Source: Ceraceosorus guamensis (taxonomy: Eukaryota > Basidiomycota > Exobasidiomycetes > Ceraceosorales > Ceraceosoraceae). Taken from it: a stretch of DNA of 64,000 nt. Position 1 is the stretch's first letter; every line of letters begins with the position of its first letter. Positions 46,101 through 58,656 of the stretch are shown here, in pieces. The position numbers were made by a program, and so were the translations under genes. The DNA is taken from the NCBI RefSeq assembly GCF_003144195.1, contig NW_020290035.1, positions 69,532 through 133,531 of the forward strand, written 5' to 3'. The notes below the pieces were generated by a model. It was not told the DNA's origin and did not search any database. It saw nothing but the letters and a program-made list of their open reading frames with translations.

Positions 46101-49100
46101 GGGGACGGAGGCGCTGAAAGTGAAGCAGTCTAGGCCTCGAGGCTGCATCTCTTAAGATATCTGTCGCGCTCAGCAGTCTACGTGCAATTGACTCAAGCCG
46201 ACCAAAGCAAATGCGTCAAGGGTGCTATGGTCTCGGCTTTACCGAAAGTTAGATGACAGGCTCGCTGGGCCAACGTGGTCATGCGCCTCCCTCGAGAGGC
46301 TCCGCCTTGTGCTTGTTCCGCTTCGCAGCGACATGTTTTATCGCACTTAGTGGCCTGGTTCACTCGGTGAGTTGAAAGTCACTCTCCGCGGGGACTTGGC
46401 GACAGTCCAAGCTCGTCTCTGCACTGCACGCTGAGCTTTCGGTTCCCGCAGTACACTGACGTCCCCCTTCTATTACGCCTCACCTACACATTACTCTTGC
46501 TATCCTGCACAGCACGCGGCCATACAGGCTTAGAGTGGGATCGAGGTCTGAAGGCCGGGCGCGATGCTCTCGGCGCGCAAGCAGCACGACATTGAGGTCT
46601 GTCGGTACGTTTATCGTACCTATGGGGTGCAACACCAACACGACTATGAAGCCTCGGCGCGATGACCAGAAGTCATGGCGATGGACAATCCAGTTTTGGC
46701 TCCCTACCGGCTGGCCCGACTGCTGCACACTAGCTACTGGCTAGCCGCGACAGAGAAGCATAGGCGGGCCAGCACGAAAGGAAGCCGGTCGAATGCGACA
46801 GTGGGCCAAGATGACGAAGCTACCACAAGGTTGGAACTTGAAGAGGTCAAAAGTCAAGGTCGTTCGGAAGACATGTCGGCAGATTGAGGGGCGCGATGCG
46901 ACGCATGACTCTCGGCCGCAACACAACTTCAAGGGTTGGACGCATTACGACATTCACAAGCTCACGCGTGCAGCATGTGATGGCGTGCGAGCACTCCAAC
47001 CTTTCTGCGAAGGCCCTCTGGTCTGGTCTCCTCTGATCGGAAGGCGGGTTGCGGATCACGAGGACATTCGACGGCGGGTAATGCGCGAGCACTGTGATGA
47101 CCCGGGAGAAGAGAGGCGAATGCTAGAAGTCTCGCCTTGTGCGATTGAAGACTGCACGACATGCCAAAGCGATTTCTAACGCCATGCACGGCGGCGGGTA
47201 GCAGCTGAGCTGCGTAATGGTCTACACGAAAGGGAATTAACACTGAGGCTTGCGAAGGTGAATCACGTTGAGGAGACAGGATACGCGCTGCTGAGCATAA
47301 ACGTTGAACAGGGTCTTCATTGCTCGGCCCTTAGACGCTGCTCTTCAGCTGCTACGATTGCCGCAGAAAACCTAGCAGCGCTGACTCCCTGTGCAAAGTA
47401 AACGCAGTCCCTCGACTGCTCCACTGCCAATGATCTTCAGTGTGATACTCGCAAATCTTTGGAGGATTCGTCTAGACCTTTCTTCGCCGCCCACGGCCTC
47501 AAAGAATTGCTCCTGCTTCGTGCTTCAAAGGTTCTGTGACCACAGCTGACCGCGGGGAAATGTGCATCAAGACGTCGAGAAGGGATGCATGTCAGCCTGC
47601 TGCTGAAGCAATGCGTGCGATCCTGCTCAGTGGGTCGACTCCTCTTCGTCTTGTCGCACTTGCGAGGAAGCTCATGCAACATCCATGGTAAGTATACCGT
47701 GCGACAGGCACAGAAATGCCGCAACGCCAGTCGTGAATGGCTGACTCTCATAAATACATTTCCGGCGACCTGTACAGGCGGTTAAGAAGGATGAAAGGCG
47801 ATATGACAAGCTTATATGCGTGCCGAAGGGCTGACTTTGTCCGAGTGCATATATCCACTCTACGCTGCTCGCGGCAGAAAAGTGTGAATTTGTTTGCGCA
47901 CGATCAGCGCGGACGTGAAGTTCGCGTATCACGCTCAAGACTGCCGTTTCAAGAGTGACGGACTCGAAGCTTCGCTGAAACTAAAAGCAGGGCAACGTTC
48001 GCAGGTGTTTCACGCTCAACGAAGCACTGAGCAGCGAAGTATTCGAGAGATTCGGTGGGCTCCAGCAAGGGCGGTGTTTGAGCTTCCGAAGCGCCGAAAG
48101 GGCAACAAGGTTCACTTACGTAGTCACGTGAGTACTCGTGACCTGGGCAGCACAGTCAAGACTTTTCGAATTCAAGCGGCGACAGAGGTCGTGTGAGCGC
48201 GCGCGGTGAATCATTCCCGATTGCGGGCGCGACGCGTGAAATGATGGAGCAGAAGTGGAGGAGAGGAGCGCGTGTGTTGAGCTGTGCTCCAAACACGATG
48301 CATGCGCAGACACAGACCAGGGCTTGTTGGGCATGCGGCGCGACAACTCGTGTGTATGTGTGCGCCTGCGCCGCGTTTCGTGCTGAGCGGCTTCTTCTTT
48401 CAGATCTCCATCTCCCTCGAGTGGTCAGCGTCCAGCATACATGCATTCTGAACAATCTCTCACCCACGGTCATTGCCGTCTTGAGCGTCACCGCTGCGAG
48501 GCTCGGCAGCGGTGAAGTCGGACCTCGTAGCAGTGAAGTCGGTGGCCGTCAGCACATGGCTCGTTGCAGCACACACTCAGGCAGCGAGGGACGAGAAGGC
48601 GGAGAGGCTTACAATGAAGGACGAGCCAAGCTGTCAGTCTTTGGTGGAGGAACTCGAAAGCGCAGTTCAAATTAGGCATCACGAAGCAGCGATGGCGGAC
48701 AGCAAACAGCAGCGTCTCGCCGGTTCGGAACTCAGACAAGCGCAATTCAGCTTGCAGCACTTCCACTGGTCTTGCTTGAGCCTACAGTGCGTCCTCATTG
48801 GCACGATCTTGGCACAGATTCCCACCAGGATCTTGGTCGGAACTTTTCAAGAGCATGGTCATCTGGCGCAGGCAGTGGTGAGGGGAACAGCTCTGCTGGC
48901 AGCGGCCCAATGCACCCTTCATTTGAGGCTGATCGTCAGCAATTACCCCATCGAACCAGATCAAGGTGATCGAAGAGACGCTCGCAGAGCTCGGTCTCGC
49001 GTTGCCAAGAAAGCCAAATTTTGCAGATCTCTTCGAGATGTGCACCTGGTATATGAAGGTCAACACTATCATCCTGGTGAGGGACAACCGCATTACAGCG

Positions 49101-52100
49101 CAGGCTTTCGGCTGATCATCACACTTAGCGTTGCTGCCTGATGAATTTAGAAGAAAGTCAATGAGAACATTCGCAACCAAGCAAGCACCTCGGCTTATCT
49201 CATAGATGTCAAGGAGCGTGGGTCCAGCTCGGAGACGCGTGAGTGGCACTGCTCTCTCTCGTACATCCGCAGGCGCTCAGGTGTGATCGCCGGTCATTCT
49301 CTTTGACGAGACACCGCAAACGACAGCGGTAACAAGGATTGTTCAGCAACAGACGACCAACCGAGAGCCTCAGGATTGTGGTGAATCCGACAGTCACTCC
49401 TCAGGCAATACACCTTGCAGCTGTACGAAGACTATGAACGGTCCAGGAATCCATTGAATCACTGATTCGGCTGCACATACAATGGCGGCTGCCTCGCGTC
49501 CAGGATGATCGTGAGCGGGTCCAAATCTCATCGGTGTCGTCGCTGGACTGATATGAATGAGTTGGAAATGGATGTCGGTGTCTTGAGGAGTGAGGGAGGG
49601 ATACGTTTGGCTTGCGCCTTTGCGGCTCTTCGACAGGAACATCGACAAGCCGCCTTGGTGCAGAAGTCCGCATACATCAACGCCGCAGCGCCAGTCACGA
49701 TCTGCCTGTGTGAGACACCTCGCTTTGGGGTGGAAGGTCTCGCAGTCGAGTGTTGGATCGTCCAGATCCAATCGGCCTCAACGAGAGAAATCGGTTTGGG
49801 GACTCCGCTGACCACGCTTGCTCACTTGTCAGCCAGGCTACTGCACGCAGGTCAAACTCCTTTCCATTGCAAGTGCTCCCCGGCCGAGTGGCCATTCGCG
49901 CCGAGCGCGTGTGCTTCGCAGGTCTTGGTGATAATAGCCAGATGCGACACCTTGAGCAAGCGACTATAAGAACGCATTGTTGAGCCTCCAGTATGGAACA
50001 GCAAAGAACACGTCATCTGGTGTATCAAGATGGCGGAGCCAGTGAGCATTTTTGGTAGCTTTGACGTGGCCAGGTCAACACATGATCGCAAAGTCCTCAT
50101 GTGTGTACAGGTCAATCGTCTGAGCAGTCTTGCGCATCCAGCAACTTAGCATGCACCAACTCGCGCAGACGGGGACCTGTCACTCAGAGATCCTGGTGTC
50201 TGCACAAGTCATCCACCGACGCGACCCTCCTTGTATGCACGACTCGGTAGAAAAGGTGCTACTTTGGCGTGCTATTGGACCTACTCTCGGTGCCGGGAAA
50301 GCACATTCCAGATCCTCGGCAGCTGCTGCACAAGTCAATCAACGTTATGCTCGTCCGCGAAAAAGCGACATAGGAGGTCGATCTGTGGATTCGCACGTGA
50401 AGAGGTCGGAGAGACAGCTTCAGAAGTCATTCATCTGCTGAAGAAAGGTAGCCTGGTACACATTTCGCAAGTCACAAACAGGGTCGGTCCTGAGGCCGCA
50501 TCGAGGTGTCCTCGAGTCGAGTCAAGGTTCTTTGTCTGATTCAAATCTTGGTCGAACATGAGACTTCAAAATCTCACGTTCCAAATCTTACGTTCGGAAT
50601 CATGAATGCAGGTAGGGACCGACTCAGCAGGTCGAGAGCTTCGAATATTTTGAGCTTTGACTGTGACTATCGACGTGAGCTTTGACAGTCAAAGTGTGAG
50701 TCAGCGAGTGTGACATTCAAGATTGATCAAAGTTCGCGCACAATGTCAATCGTGAATCACGCATCTTGAATCCTTTACACTCAAGGAATGCAGGAACATT
50801 CGAACCCAATTGGTCCAGTGGAGTCAAAGTGCTTCGAAGCTTGGATGATCAATTAAAATCAAAGGATTCAAACATCAACACTCAAGTTCAGGTTGCATTA
50901 TTATAATTAATTTGCTGCACACACGCGCCGTGCCCGCGGATGCGTGTCCATGCACGCGCGTGGGCCAAAGTATTCAGGATCAAGACGGAGCTCCGAGGTG
51001 CCGCAAGCCTGATTTATTATTGATTAAAAACGCGTATGCGAGCAAGACAATAATTTTGCATAACATGTTGAATGCCGCCATCACGGAGGCTGGTTCAAGA
51101 TTGGAGGCAATCACTCTTGACTCGACTACCACCATCATTTCGGCATCATCGCAGAGCCACATAATTTTGATTCGGATGCAACCTAGCCGCTGTTTAGGGG
51201 CGGTGGTTACTCGGATAAGCTACGTGACGAGCACCGGATCCTTTGGTCATTCGTTCGTACTCGCTATTCGCGGCCTGCAGTACTCGCAGAGCGCAGCGCA
51301 GGGCTGATGCTCCACACAGCCAAGCCGGAAACCTAGATCGCCCACGAGCCTGTTTCGACAACCGACCGCGCAGCAGCTGGACCACATGCTTGGATGTAGG
51401 CAGCCTGGTTCTGGACGTCCTGGATCCGAGACAGCTTGGCGCTCAAGGCGCTGCCCTGCAAGCCGGAGAGTGAGTTGGGGGACGGACAGGACTTCGCATT
51501 CGGCTTCGTTTTCTCAGTGAGACGAGGTCATACAAGAGCGGGCATTCACGCTATCCGATGGCGATAGCGCATGCAGCTCGACAGAGAGGCTTGGGACTTT
51601 GCACTGGCTCTGACCCTTACTGCCTCGCTTCCTCATCTGCACCAGGGGCGCAGAGATTGGCAGAACGATGAGGGGGGCGGACATGACTGCGAGGCTTCAG
51701 TGAGTACTCGCTCCGCTGTCAACAGTGGGTGGCGGGACCAGTCGCCGCTATTATATGGCTGCACAAGCTCATTTCTTGACCTCGTGCGCTGTTCAGGTCG
51801 CTAGCTCGTTGCCGACCAGGCCGAAATATTTGCAGCTTTTGTCGAAACGGCGCACAGACAGCCTCATACGCTTGCCGCTACAGCTCGAAAATCATTTGCT
51901 CGAACCTGTAAGGATACATTGGACGATTCATGAATGCCCGCTCCTTCTTGGCGCAGGCTCATGCAAGCTCTCACCGCGCCGATGCTTCCCTCGTCTTCTC
52001 GTTTAGCGGTCAAATCGCCCTTCGATCCCCCTGAATATGCCAAGCGGCCCACGACGTTGGCATATTGACCATCGCAGCATTCACCGCAGGGTCCACAGGC

Positions 52101-55100
52101 GAGCGAGAGTAGTGGGGCGCACTGCTCGAGAAGAGGCTCGACGGAGGTCTCCGAGCGGACGGCAGCGGTCAACAGAGCGGCAGACAAAGCTGTTCCCGTG
52201 TCACGGCAAGGATGCATTCAGCCGCGATGGATAGCCACTATGAAGCAAGGAGCTATGCAAAGAAGAAACGAGGGCATCTTTGCCAGTGCAGAAGGCAGGC
52301 ATGAATGAACGCGGCGCTCAAGTGTGCACAGTACTTGCTGCGCCCCCTCCCTAAAGGGTCAGTGAGTCCGTTCTGAGTCTTGCCTACTGCGAAGTCTTGC
52401 TGCACGAAGACTGCAGCACTAACCTCGAAGCTCCATCTCTTCATCTCTTCAACAGCGACGGACCAGTGCCGCAAACACTGCTCGTTCTCGGCTTGAACAT
52501 GAGCTCCTGACGCGAGTCAGATGACACGCCAATGCTTCGAAGCTAGATCACATAACAGGCGCCAAAGCACGCTGAATGATGATCATTGCTGAGCTGGCTT
52601 CGAGCCAGTCGTGAAGGATACCGTCATACATTGCCGCCATGTGGCTTCGAACGCCTCACCAACACCGAGACACGATCGATTGGGAGCGCGAGCAGCCATC
52701 TCTTCACGCCTCGCAGCACAGAGCAGGCACGATGCTTCTTGCTCAACCAATTCAAGCACGACACCCTTTGGCACCTTCGCGAGATGACCATTGGGCACAT
52801 AAACTCGATGGTTTGACGCTCTCTCCGGTCGCCGGACTGCGACGCTCATCGACGGAGCTGAGGGCAAATACAAAGCGAAAATAGATGAGTGAGTATTATG
52901 CCGTCACGGAAGCTCGCGCCACGTAGGGTGAGTACTCGAAAGACAAAGTTGAGCGCGTCCCTTCCTGGTGATTGATCCAAACTACCTGGCGTTCCGCCCC
53001 TTCAGACAATTCTCGTCACGAGTACTGCGGCCTCGGATTGCAAGGCTTTAGCTTTGCTTGCAAGGGATTTCTGCGCTCTCTTCCGAAAGCACGCGTGCTT
53101 GACTCAACGCCCACAAAGCTTGCCGAGGAGACCCCATCCCCGGCTACCCTGCACGGGGGGTCCGAGTGGGTTCTCTTATCAATTGCGCATCCTTCTTTAG
53201 CTTCGTTCGACGTGGAGATTGAAGAGGATTCATCATCGGCCCTTCATACACCCCCTTGTCTGTCGGAAGTCCTACAGGCGAAAGAAAGGGAATCCCTGAG
53301 GCCGCCGGGGAGCGGTCACTGCGCCGTCTGCAAGCACTTTTGCTCCTGCGCATGGCCCGGACTAGGGACACGCTCGTCTTCAGCTGCTAAGCTAAGGTTT
53401 TCATGCTCACTCAAGGTCGGCATCACACTCGGCACCTAATTTGCTTTCGGACACTCAATCTGGGATGCAATGGGGGCGCACCTCATCTCGACCTCACACG
53501 CACAACTGGCTAGTCTGTCGCGTCAGATCTGTGCACTCCATTTTTTTCCTATCAAGGCTTCAATGCGCACGTCGGTAGTTCGCCGTTCCGGCACCGGCCA
53601 TCGTACCAGCCCCCGTTCGCGGCGCCAAACAGCCTTCGCTTCGAATTCCGTCAGGTAAAAATGGCGAGGACAACGTCGCACGCAGCACCTCGATGCTGAC
53701 CCCTCAAGACGTGAGCATCGACTACGCATTTCAGCACCAGCAGCGCTTCTGATTGCCATCTGTGTAGCAGTCTTCTTCTTTGGGCTAGCTTGGCGTAAAG
53801 CTACTCGCCGCGGCGACTGGGTATCTAGACCACATCCACTGATCCACGACTCTTGTTTAGGAGTCTGGCAAAGCTCTCCGCTTCATCTCATGCTGGCACA
53901 TAAGAGGTGGTCAGCACCGCTTGGTCTGCATGCGAAGCACAAGGCTCCTTCAGCAACTGGTCTACATTGGAAGCAGAGGCTCCTTGAGCGACTGAAGACA
54001 AAAGCCGATCGCAGCGTCTCACTCTACAATATCTCAAGCAACCCCTCATCTGCCGAAGGCAAGCGTTGGCCAGTATGGAAGGCTGTGGGCACAAGAGTGG
54101 TGATAAAGGCGGGGATACAAAGCGGCCAAACGGATGAAGCACTGTCAGAGGCGCAGGTGTAGGACAGTTCTGTAAGTACTAGCCTGGCCTGGAGCGCCAC
54201 TCTACATGACAATACGCTTCGCTAGACAGGTTCAGAGCTGACAAGTCCCCCTTTCTCGCAGCATCCGGCGCCGAAGCGATGCAGAGGTCCCAAGCGTGAG
54301 GGCGCGCCAAGCCTCGAACATTTCCTTCTTGGGGTGCTGTCAAATGGAAGGGCGAGGGCGACTCCAAACGAAGGTCGACACTCACAGTGAGCAGCGAGCT
54401 CGGGACTTGGAACAAGATCAAGTGCGAGCGAAAGATATCCGAAGCTGACGCAGTTCTGTAGGGTTAGTCATCCCACCCATCACGACCGAGTGTGCAGACT
54501 CTATTGCAAGCGCCATAGGTATCACAAAGTCAAGGGCCGCGCGGCTGCAAATAGGCAAACGAATGCTCCCTCTCCAAAGCCTCGAGGCTGAGCAGTCCTC
54601 AGGTAGTGCAGTCAGCGAGCTAGTCAAATCAGACCAGGGAAGCACAATCTACAGGCGACACTAGCAGACGCTATTCGCACTGGGTGCTGACAAAGACTGG
54701 AGCCTGAACGCTAGCAATGGTGAGGCAAGTGGAGTCTTGCTAGATGGTCGATAACTCGCGTGGCGGCTCGACCGAGAGAGGGCCGGCATGTGGACCGGTG
54801 ATAGGGCTAGGCACGTCTTGCAAAGCCAGAGCATGTGGAGCCGCTGAACAAGCTATGGCGCAAAGCGCTTGAAAGCCGGTGCCGGATGAATAGACCAGAG
54901 TGCTCAATTCATAGGTCCGGTCCGACGGAAACACCTTGCATTCTTCCGGTCGCCGTAAGAGTGGTAGATCGTCACTGCCACGAAAGGGCTTGCACAGCAG
55001 AAACAGAAGTGACGCGTGGTAAGTCTCGGCTTTGGCCGCTTCGAGCCCGAGTAGTCATGCTCAGCACACTTATCACGGTCCTCTTGATGTCGCGGTACTT

Positions 55101-55599
55101 CAGCACGGCCTTGCACCACGACATTCACCTCGCGGCGACCAGGCGCCTCCTTTTCGAGCTCGCCGATCTGCTTGCTCCTGCCGACGGCGTCTTGTCCCGT
55201 CCACGCGCGAAGAGCTTCCCGACGGCACGTGAGAAATGGACGCGCCGAGCAGGAAAACTGCTGGCGTGAAGCGTGCGCATGAGTCGAGACTCACACACTT
55301 GACCTAAAATCTCTGGTGCACGCCGCGGGACTCCTCGAATATCTGACTCTTCTGATTGCTGAACGTGCCGTGCACAAATGTGAGATCACATTTACGGCCA
55401 ACCACACTCGAGCGGTCTTTGCATTCGTAGCCGCCCACGCGAAGATGCGGGGTGCTTGACAACAAATTCTTCGCTCCCCTTCAAGTCCACAAACCACGGC
55501 GCAAGGGGGAGAAATGTGTCGTCCTCGATCGATGAAGTGCTTTCGTGAAATCGCACAGACGACTGTCGATGAGAACGCCTTGCCGCCAACTTCGAGGCA
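40171..55599. other. Long gene-poor stretch, nothing recognisable
   Basis: About 15 kb with only overlapping short frames on both strands, most of chance length. The longest is plus 48,512-49,141 (209 codons). Around 48,960-49,090 a different frame reads IKVIEETLAELGLALPRKP and ends at a GTGAGG string, but no consistent gene can be built. 42,590-42,760 is rich in CAG/CAC triplets. 50,560-50,900 is motif-rich and AT-richer, with the perfect inverted repeat CTTTGACAGTCAAAG at 50,680-50,694. No rRNA, tRNA, CRISPR or transposase was seen. Confidence 0.4.
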
Positions 55600-55865
55600 A
55601 AACAAAACAATGTTTTTGGTAGGTTATTTTGAATATTAGGATATCGGACTGATTATTAAGGTTTGTCTAATATCTGATATTGATTATATTCTTGATGTAT
55701 AGTCTTGATAGGATTATTGATATTCTTATGATATTTTATGATATTTTTTTTTAGCATTGTACATTCGAGCATTGTTTTTGATGGCTTGACACGCTTCTCG
55801 AGTTTTGGCCCCTCCGGGCGGTCCCTAGGTCCCTCCCCCCGCGTAGGGGCCCGAGAACGGTGTCC
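55600..55865. other. AT-rich patch with adjacent GC cluster, possible mitochondrial insert
   Basis: 55,621-55,740 is about 24% GC (29 of 120 by count), far below the rest of the window, with many GATATT and TTATGATATT words. It is followed at 55,805-55,860 by a GC-rich block in which GCCCCT and AGGGGC can pair across CGGGCGGTCCCTAGGTCCC. AT-rich spacers with GC clusters are typical of some fungal mitochondrial genomes. No mitochondrial gene is visible, so a nuclear mitochondrial insert is a suggestion only. Confidence 0.35.
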
Positions 55866-57815
55866 CCATGCAGTAGACAGTTTCCATTTTGTCACCGTAG
55901 GCGACGCGGCTGTTTAGCTGCCCGACGGATCCGAACGCCCGGTGTGTGCGTGGCCCCGCGAGTGACTCCCTCCCCTTCCCGAAAATTCTCAAGCCGAGGC
56001 GAAAACTTTCGGGCCATTGGGCTGACGGGGTTGCACGCGAATTACGCTCAGTGGTATTTAAGGCCTATTTTTCCGAATTTTTTTTTTTCGGCATTCACAA
56101 TCGTTTTTGCTGTGTCTTTCAAGACAGTACCCATGCAATGCTCCGCTGTCTTCATAAATAAGCGCACTGAAGTGTGGCAGCTGCGTGGATGCAGACCTCA
56201 CAGAAGCGCAGCAGGCCTTGGCTAAGAAGTCTGATTAAAGAAAAAGACCTGGGCATCCGCAACAGTCGATGAAGCGGTTCACGACGGGTTGTCAGCACCG
56301 AGTCACAAAAGTGAGAGGTAGCTTGCAGGTCAAAGTTTGAGCGTAATAGTGAAGGAAATGTAGAGGAATTATAGCTTTGAGGTGCTGAATCTGGGCCACA
56401 TGGCGCGTGTTTGGGCAATATCGGTGGCCCATAGTCACGTGAGCGTCCAGCATATCTGTATGTGTAGCCTGCATCTGCACCTATCGGTGCAGACTTTGTG
56501 AGATGGCGCAGTGGAGCCGCGTTGGAGGTTGGGGGAAACTTCAACGCGAGCGTGGATGCTGCTGCATCTCTCCGAGGGGCGGAGAAAGTACGCGTATAAT
56601 GTTTACGGGTTCAATACCCTGTCGAACAAAAAATAATCCCTTATGGCACGGGAATCCGATCATACAACGCGTATGATGTACCTGCTTTTTGTCACACGTA
56701 TCGTCTCCACATAGCGTTTTAAGACCCCCTCCGCGGGCAAGTCAAGACCTGTACTTGACCGTACTGCACGCCTGTTGCTCAACTCAGAGCACCGCCGAGC
56801 AGGCTGTTCTTGATCAAGCCAGTGGTCCAGCGTCTCGGGTTATGGTGAGTCGGAACGTTGCTTTGCCTCATCGTCGATCGAGCACACTGGTTCCGTCTAT
56901 GTGGCGGTCAGGACTATGCCGAGAGCGGTGAGAGCCATCGAGTGGAGCACACTCCATTCACAGCTAGCGCCAACGACGATCTCAAGAGTCCTGACGAGAC
57001 AGAGTCCGCTTAGCAAGAGCCATCTGAAGATGGCGTGTGGGAAGGTGCTCCGAGGAATGAATGTTCACCTTGAGTGAGTAGCTCGAATGGCCTTCCTGAA
57101 TTGTTCTTGCATCACCATAGAGATGCGCCGTTGGATTGGCAGTGTGCACAGCACGTTCAATCTGCTTAGCACGATCTCTGACGTGCGTACTTATCGTACT
57201 TTCTGCTCTACTCAGTGGCCTGTGAAAGCGCTACTGGCAGTACCATCAGCTCATGCATTTCGTTGCGTTTGCTTCCACGACTTTGTCAGAAATATGCAAT
57301 TAGCGCGTTGCCGTCTTCTCGATTTTCGCACCTTGCCAACGATTCGAGGCAAGCAAACCGGCACGCGTTGTCGATGTTTGACCCGGCCCGCAAGCTGGTA
57401 ACATTTCTTTTTCCCTCATGTCGCGGATGTCATGCAGAGGGATGATGTGGTTCTCATTGAAGATGCGTGCGTGCATGTGACGAGTACATGAAGACGCGTG
57501 AACGCGTGCGCGACAGTCATTGATCAAGCTTCTCGTGGAGGTCAAGCAGACCCGACAGTGACTAGATGGTACGAAGTTCATGCGTCTCTCACTTGACTCG
57601 TTTCGCATCAGACAGAGTGTCCACCTGCGGCGATGGAAGTCAACAGAGCCATGTATTCGTGCACACATCATTGAAGAGAAGCGCTACATGCAACCACAAG
57701 TGCCGCGCCGATGTGAGGGGCTCGAATCATCTTGTCTTGACTCTATACTGACACTGACGAGATGTCGAGCTCAAGTCCAGCCCAGTATTTTACGCGAAGT
57801 AAGGACTACTCGACG
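55866..57815. other. Intergenic, no gene supported
   Basis: Short frames only. A TGGCGCAGTGG (box A-like) string and GGGTTCAATACCC (box B-like) occur near 56,500 and 56,610, but no acceptor stem forms, so no tRNA is called. Confidence 0.4.
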
Positions 57816-58656
57816 TTATGGGTTGTCCGTGGCTGCGCGATTTGCAAGGCGCATGGCGGCACGCTGCGTGAGGTCAGCGTCGACGAGAGTCAGCTCATGA
57901 TCACAACGATCGGCCAAGAAGATGAGCCATAGAAACTCACAGCAGCGCTCGAAGCATTTCCATCTGGACGACACTTTTCAGCTTGGAGATTGACAGTGGC
58001 AGCCTGCGGAGTGCATGGACGTATCAGAGAAGGCCGTAACAAATCTCCGTCTTTCCACATGTACGAAAACTCGAGACTTGTGACTCACTAGCAGTTTGAG
58101 TCTGTAAAACTGAAGATCGGAGGTGTTTGTTGGCATGATCACGTCGCTTGGCATGTTCGGTGCTCCCATAGCGAGCGCCGCTTCGTGAAGAGTAGTTGCC
58201 TGCGGTATGCATCAGCAATGGTAGTGCGGGAGCGAGCGAGGGGGGATGACGTCGATCAGCGATTGAGTCTATGCCAGCAGAGAGATGCTGCGATGCGACT
58301 TGCGCTTGTGGATGAGAGTAGTGCAGTCCAGATGCACCTCTCGAATCCAGCATCACTATTGTTGATGATGGAGACAAACAGAACTTCAGGCGACTCACTA
58401 GCAGCTCCAATGTAGTTGTGTCCACGGGGTCCACGGTCGTGGAGACTTCTTGCAGTTGTTGCTCAAGAGCCTCTGCCTGCGACACCATGTCTTGCACGTT
58501 CTGACGAAAGCTATCAATTTGCGTTGTGCCAGCCATCTGAGCCGATTGCTGCTCGTGGTCGACGCCTGACAGAGAGCTGGAGGCCGCGAGAACATCGCGT
58601 TGCTGTTCGTCGAGCTGGTGCTCCATCCCTGCCCCGTTGAGTTGACGGTCGGCCAT
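57816..58656 (-). CDS. Hypothetical four-exon coiled-coil-like protein, 159 aa
   Basis: Exons 58,656-58,399, 58,199-58,089, 58,003-57,941 and 57,863-57,816 (TAA). Every junction is phase 0 and every donor is GTGAGT; acceptors are CGCAG. The protein opens MADRQLNGAGMEHQLDEQQR and has a helix (DSFRQNVQDMVSQAEALEQQ then LQEVSTTVDPVDTTTLELL). A second helical piece follows (TSDLQFYRLKLLAATVNLQA), then a short Ala/Arg-rich end. Size and helical make-up resemble small adaptor-complex subunits, but no family could be named. An alternative reading of exon 3 (a LPLSISKLKSVVQMEMLRAL end) is attractive but out of phase. Upstream, GAGCTCAGCT occurs at 58,802 and 58,839 and may be a promoter element. Confidence 0.6.

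Noticed and set aside
48512-49141. 209-codon plus ORF
   Set aside because: Three frames look equally protein-like in different parts, the minus strand is also open, and no splice model unites them. Not firm enough to call.
56152-56544. Frame ending CAYL, considered as a CAAX-box pheromone precursor
   Set aside because: At 130 codons it is far too long, the rest lacks precursor-like repeats, and no pheromone receptor gene is nearby.
56490-56630. Box A- and box B-like strings suggesting a tRNA gene
   Set aside because: The bases before the box A-like TGGCGCAGTGG cannot pair with those after GGGTTCAATACCC, and the T-arm stem has only three pairs.
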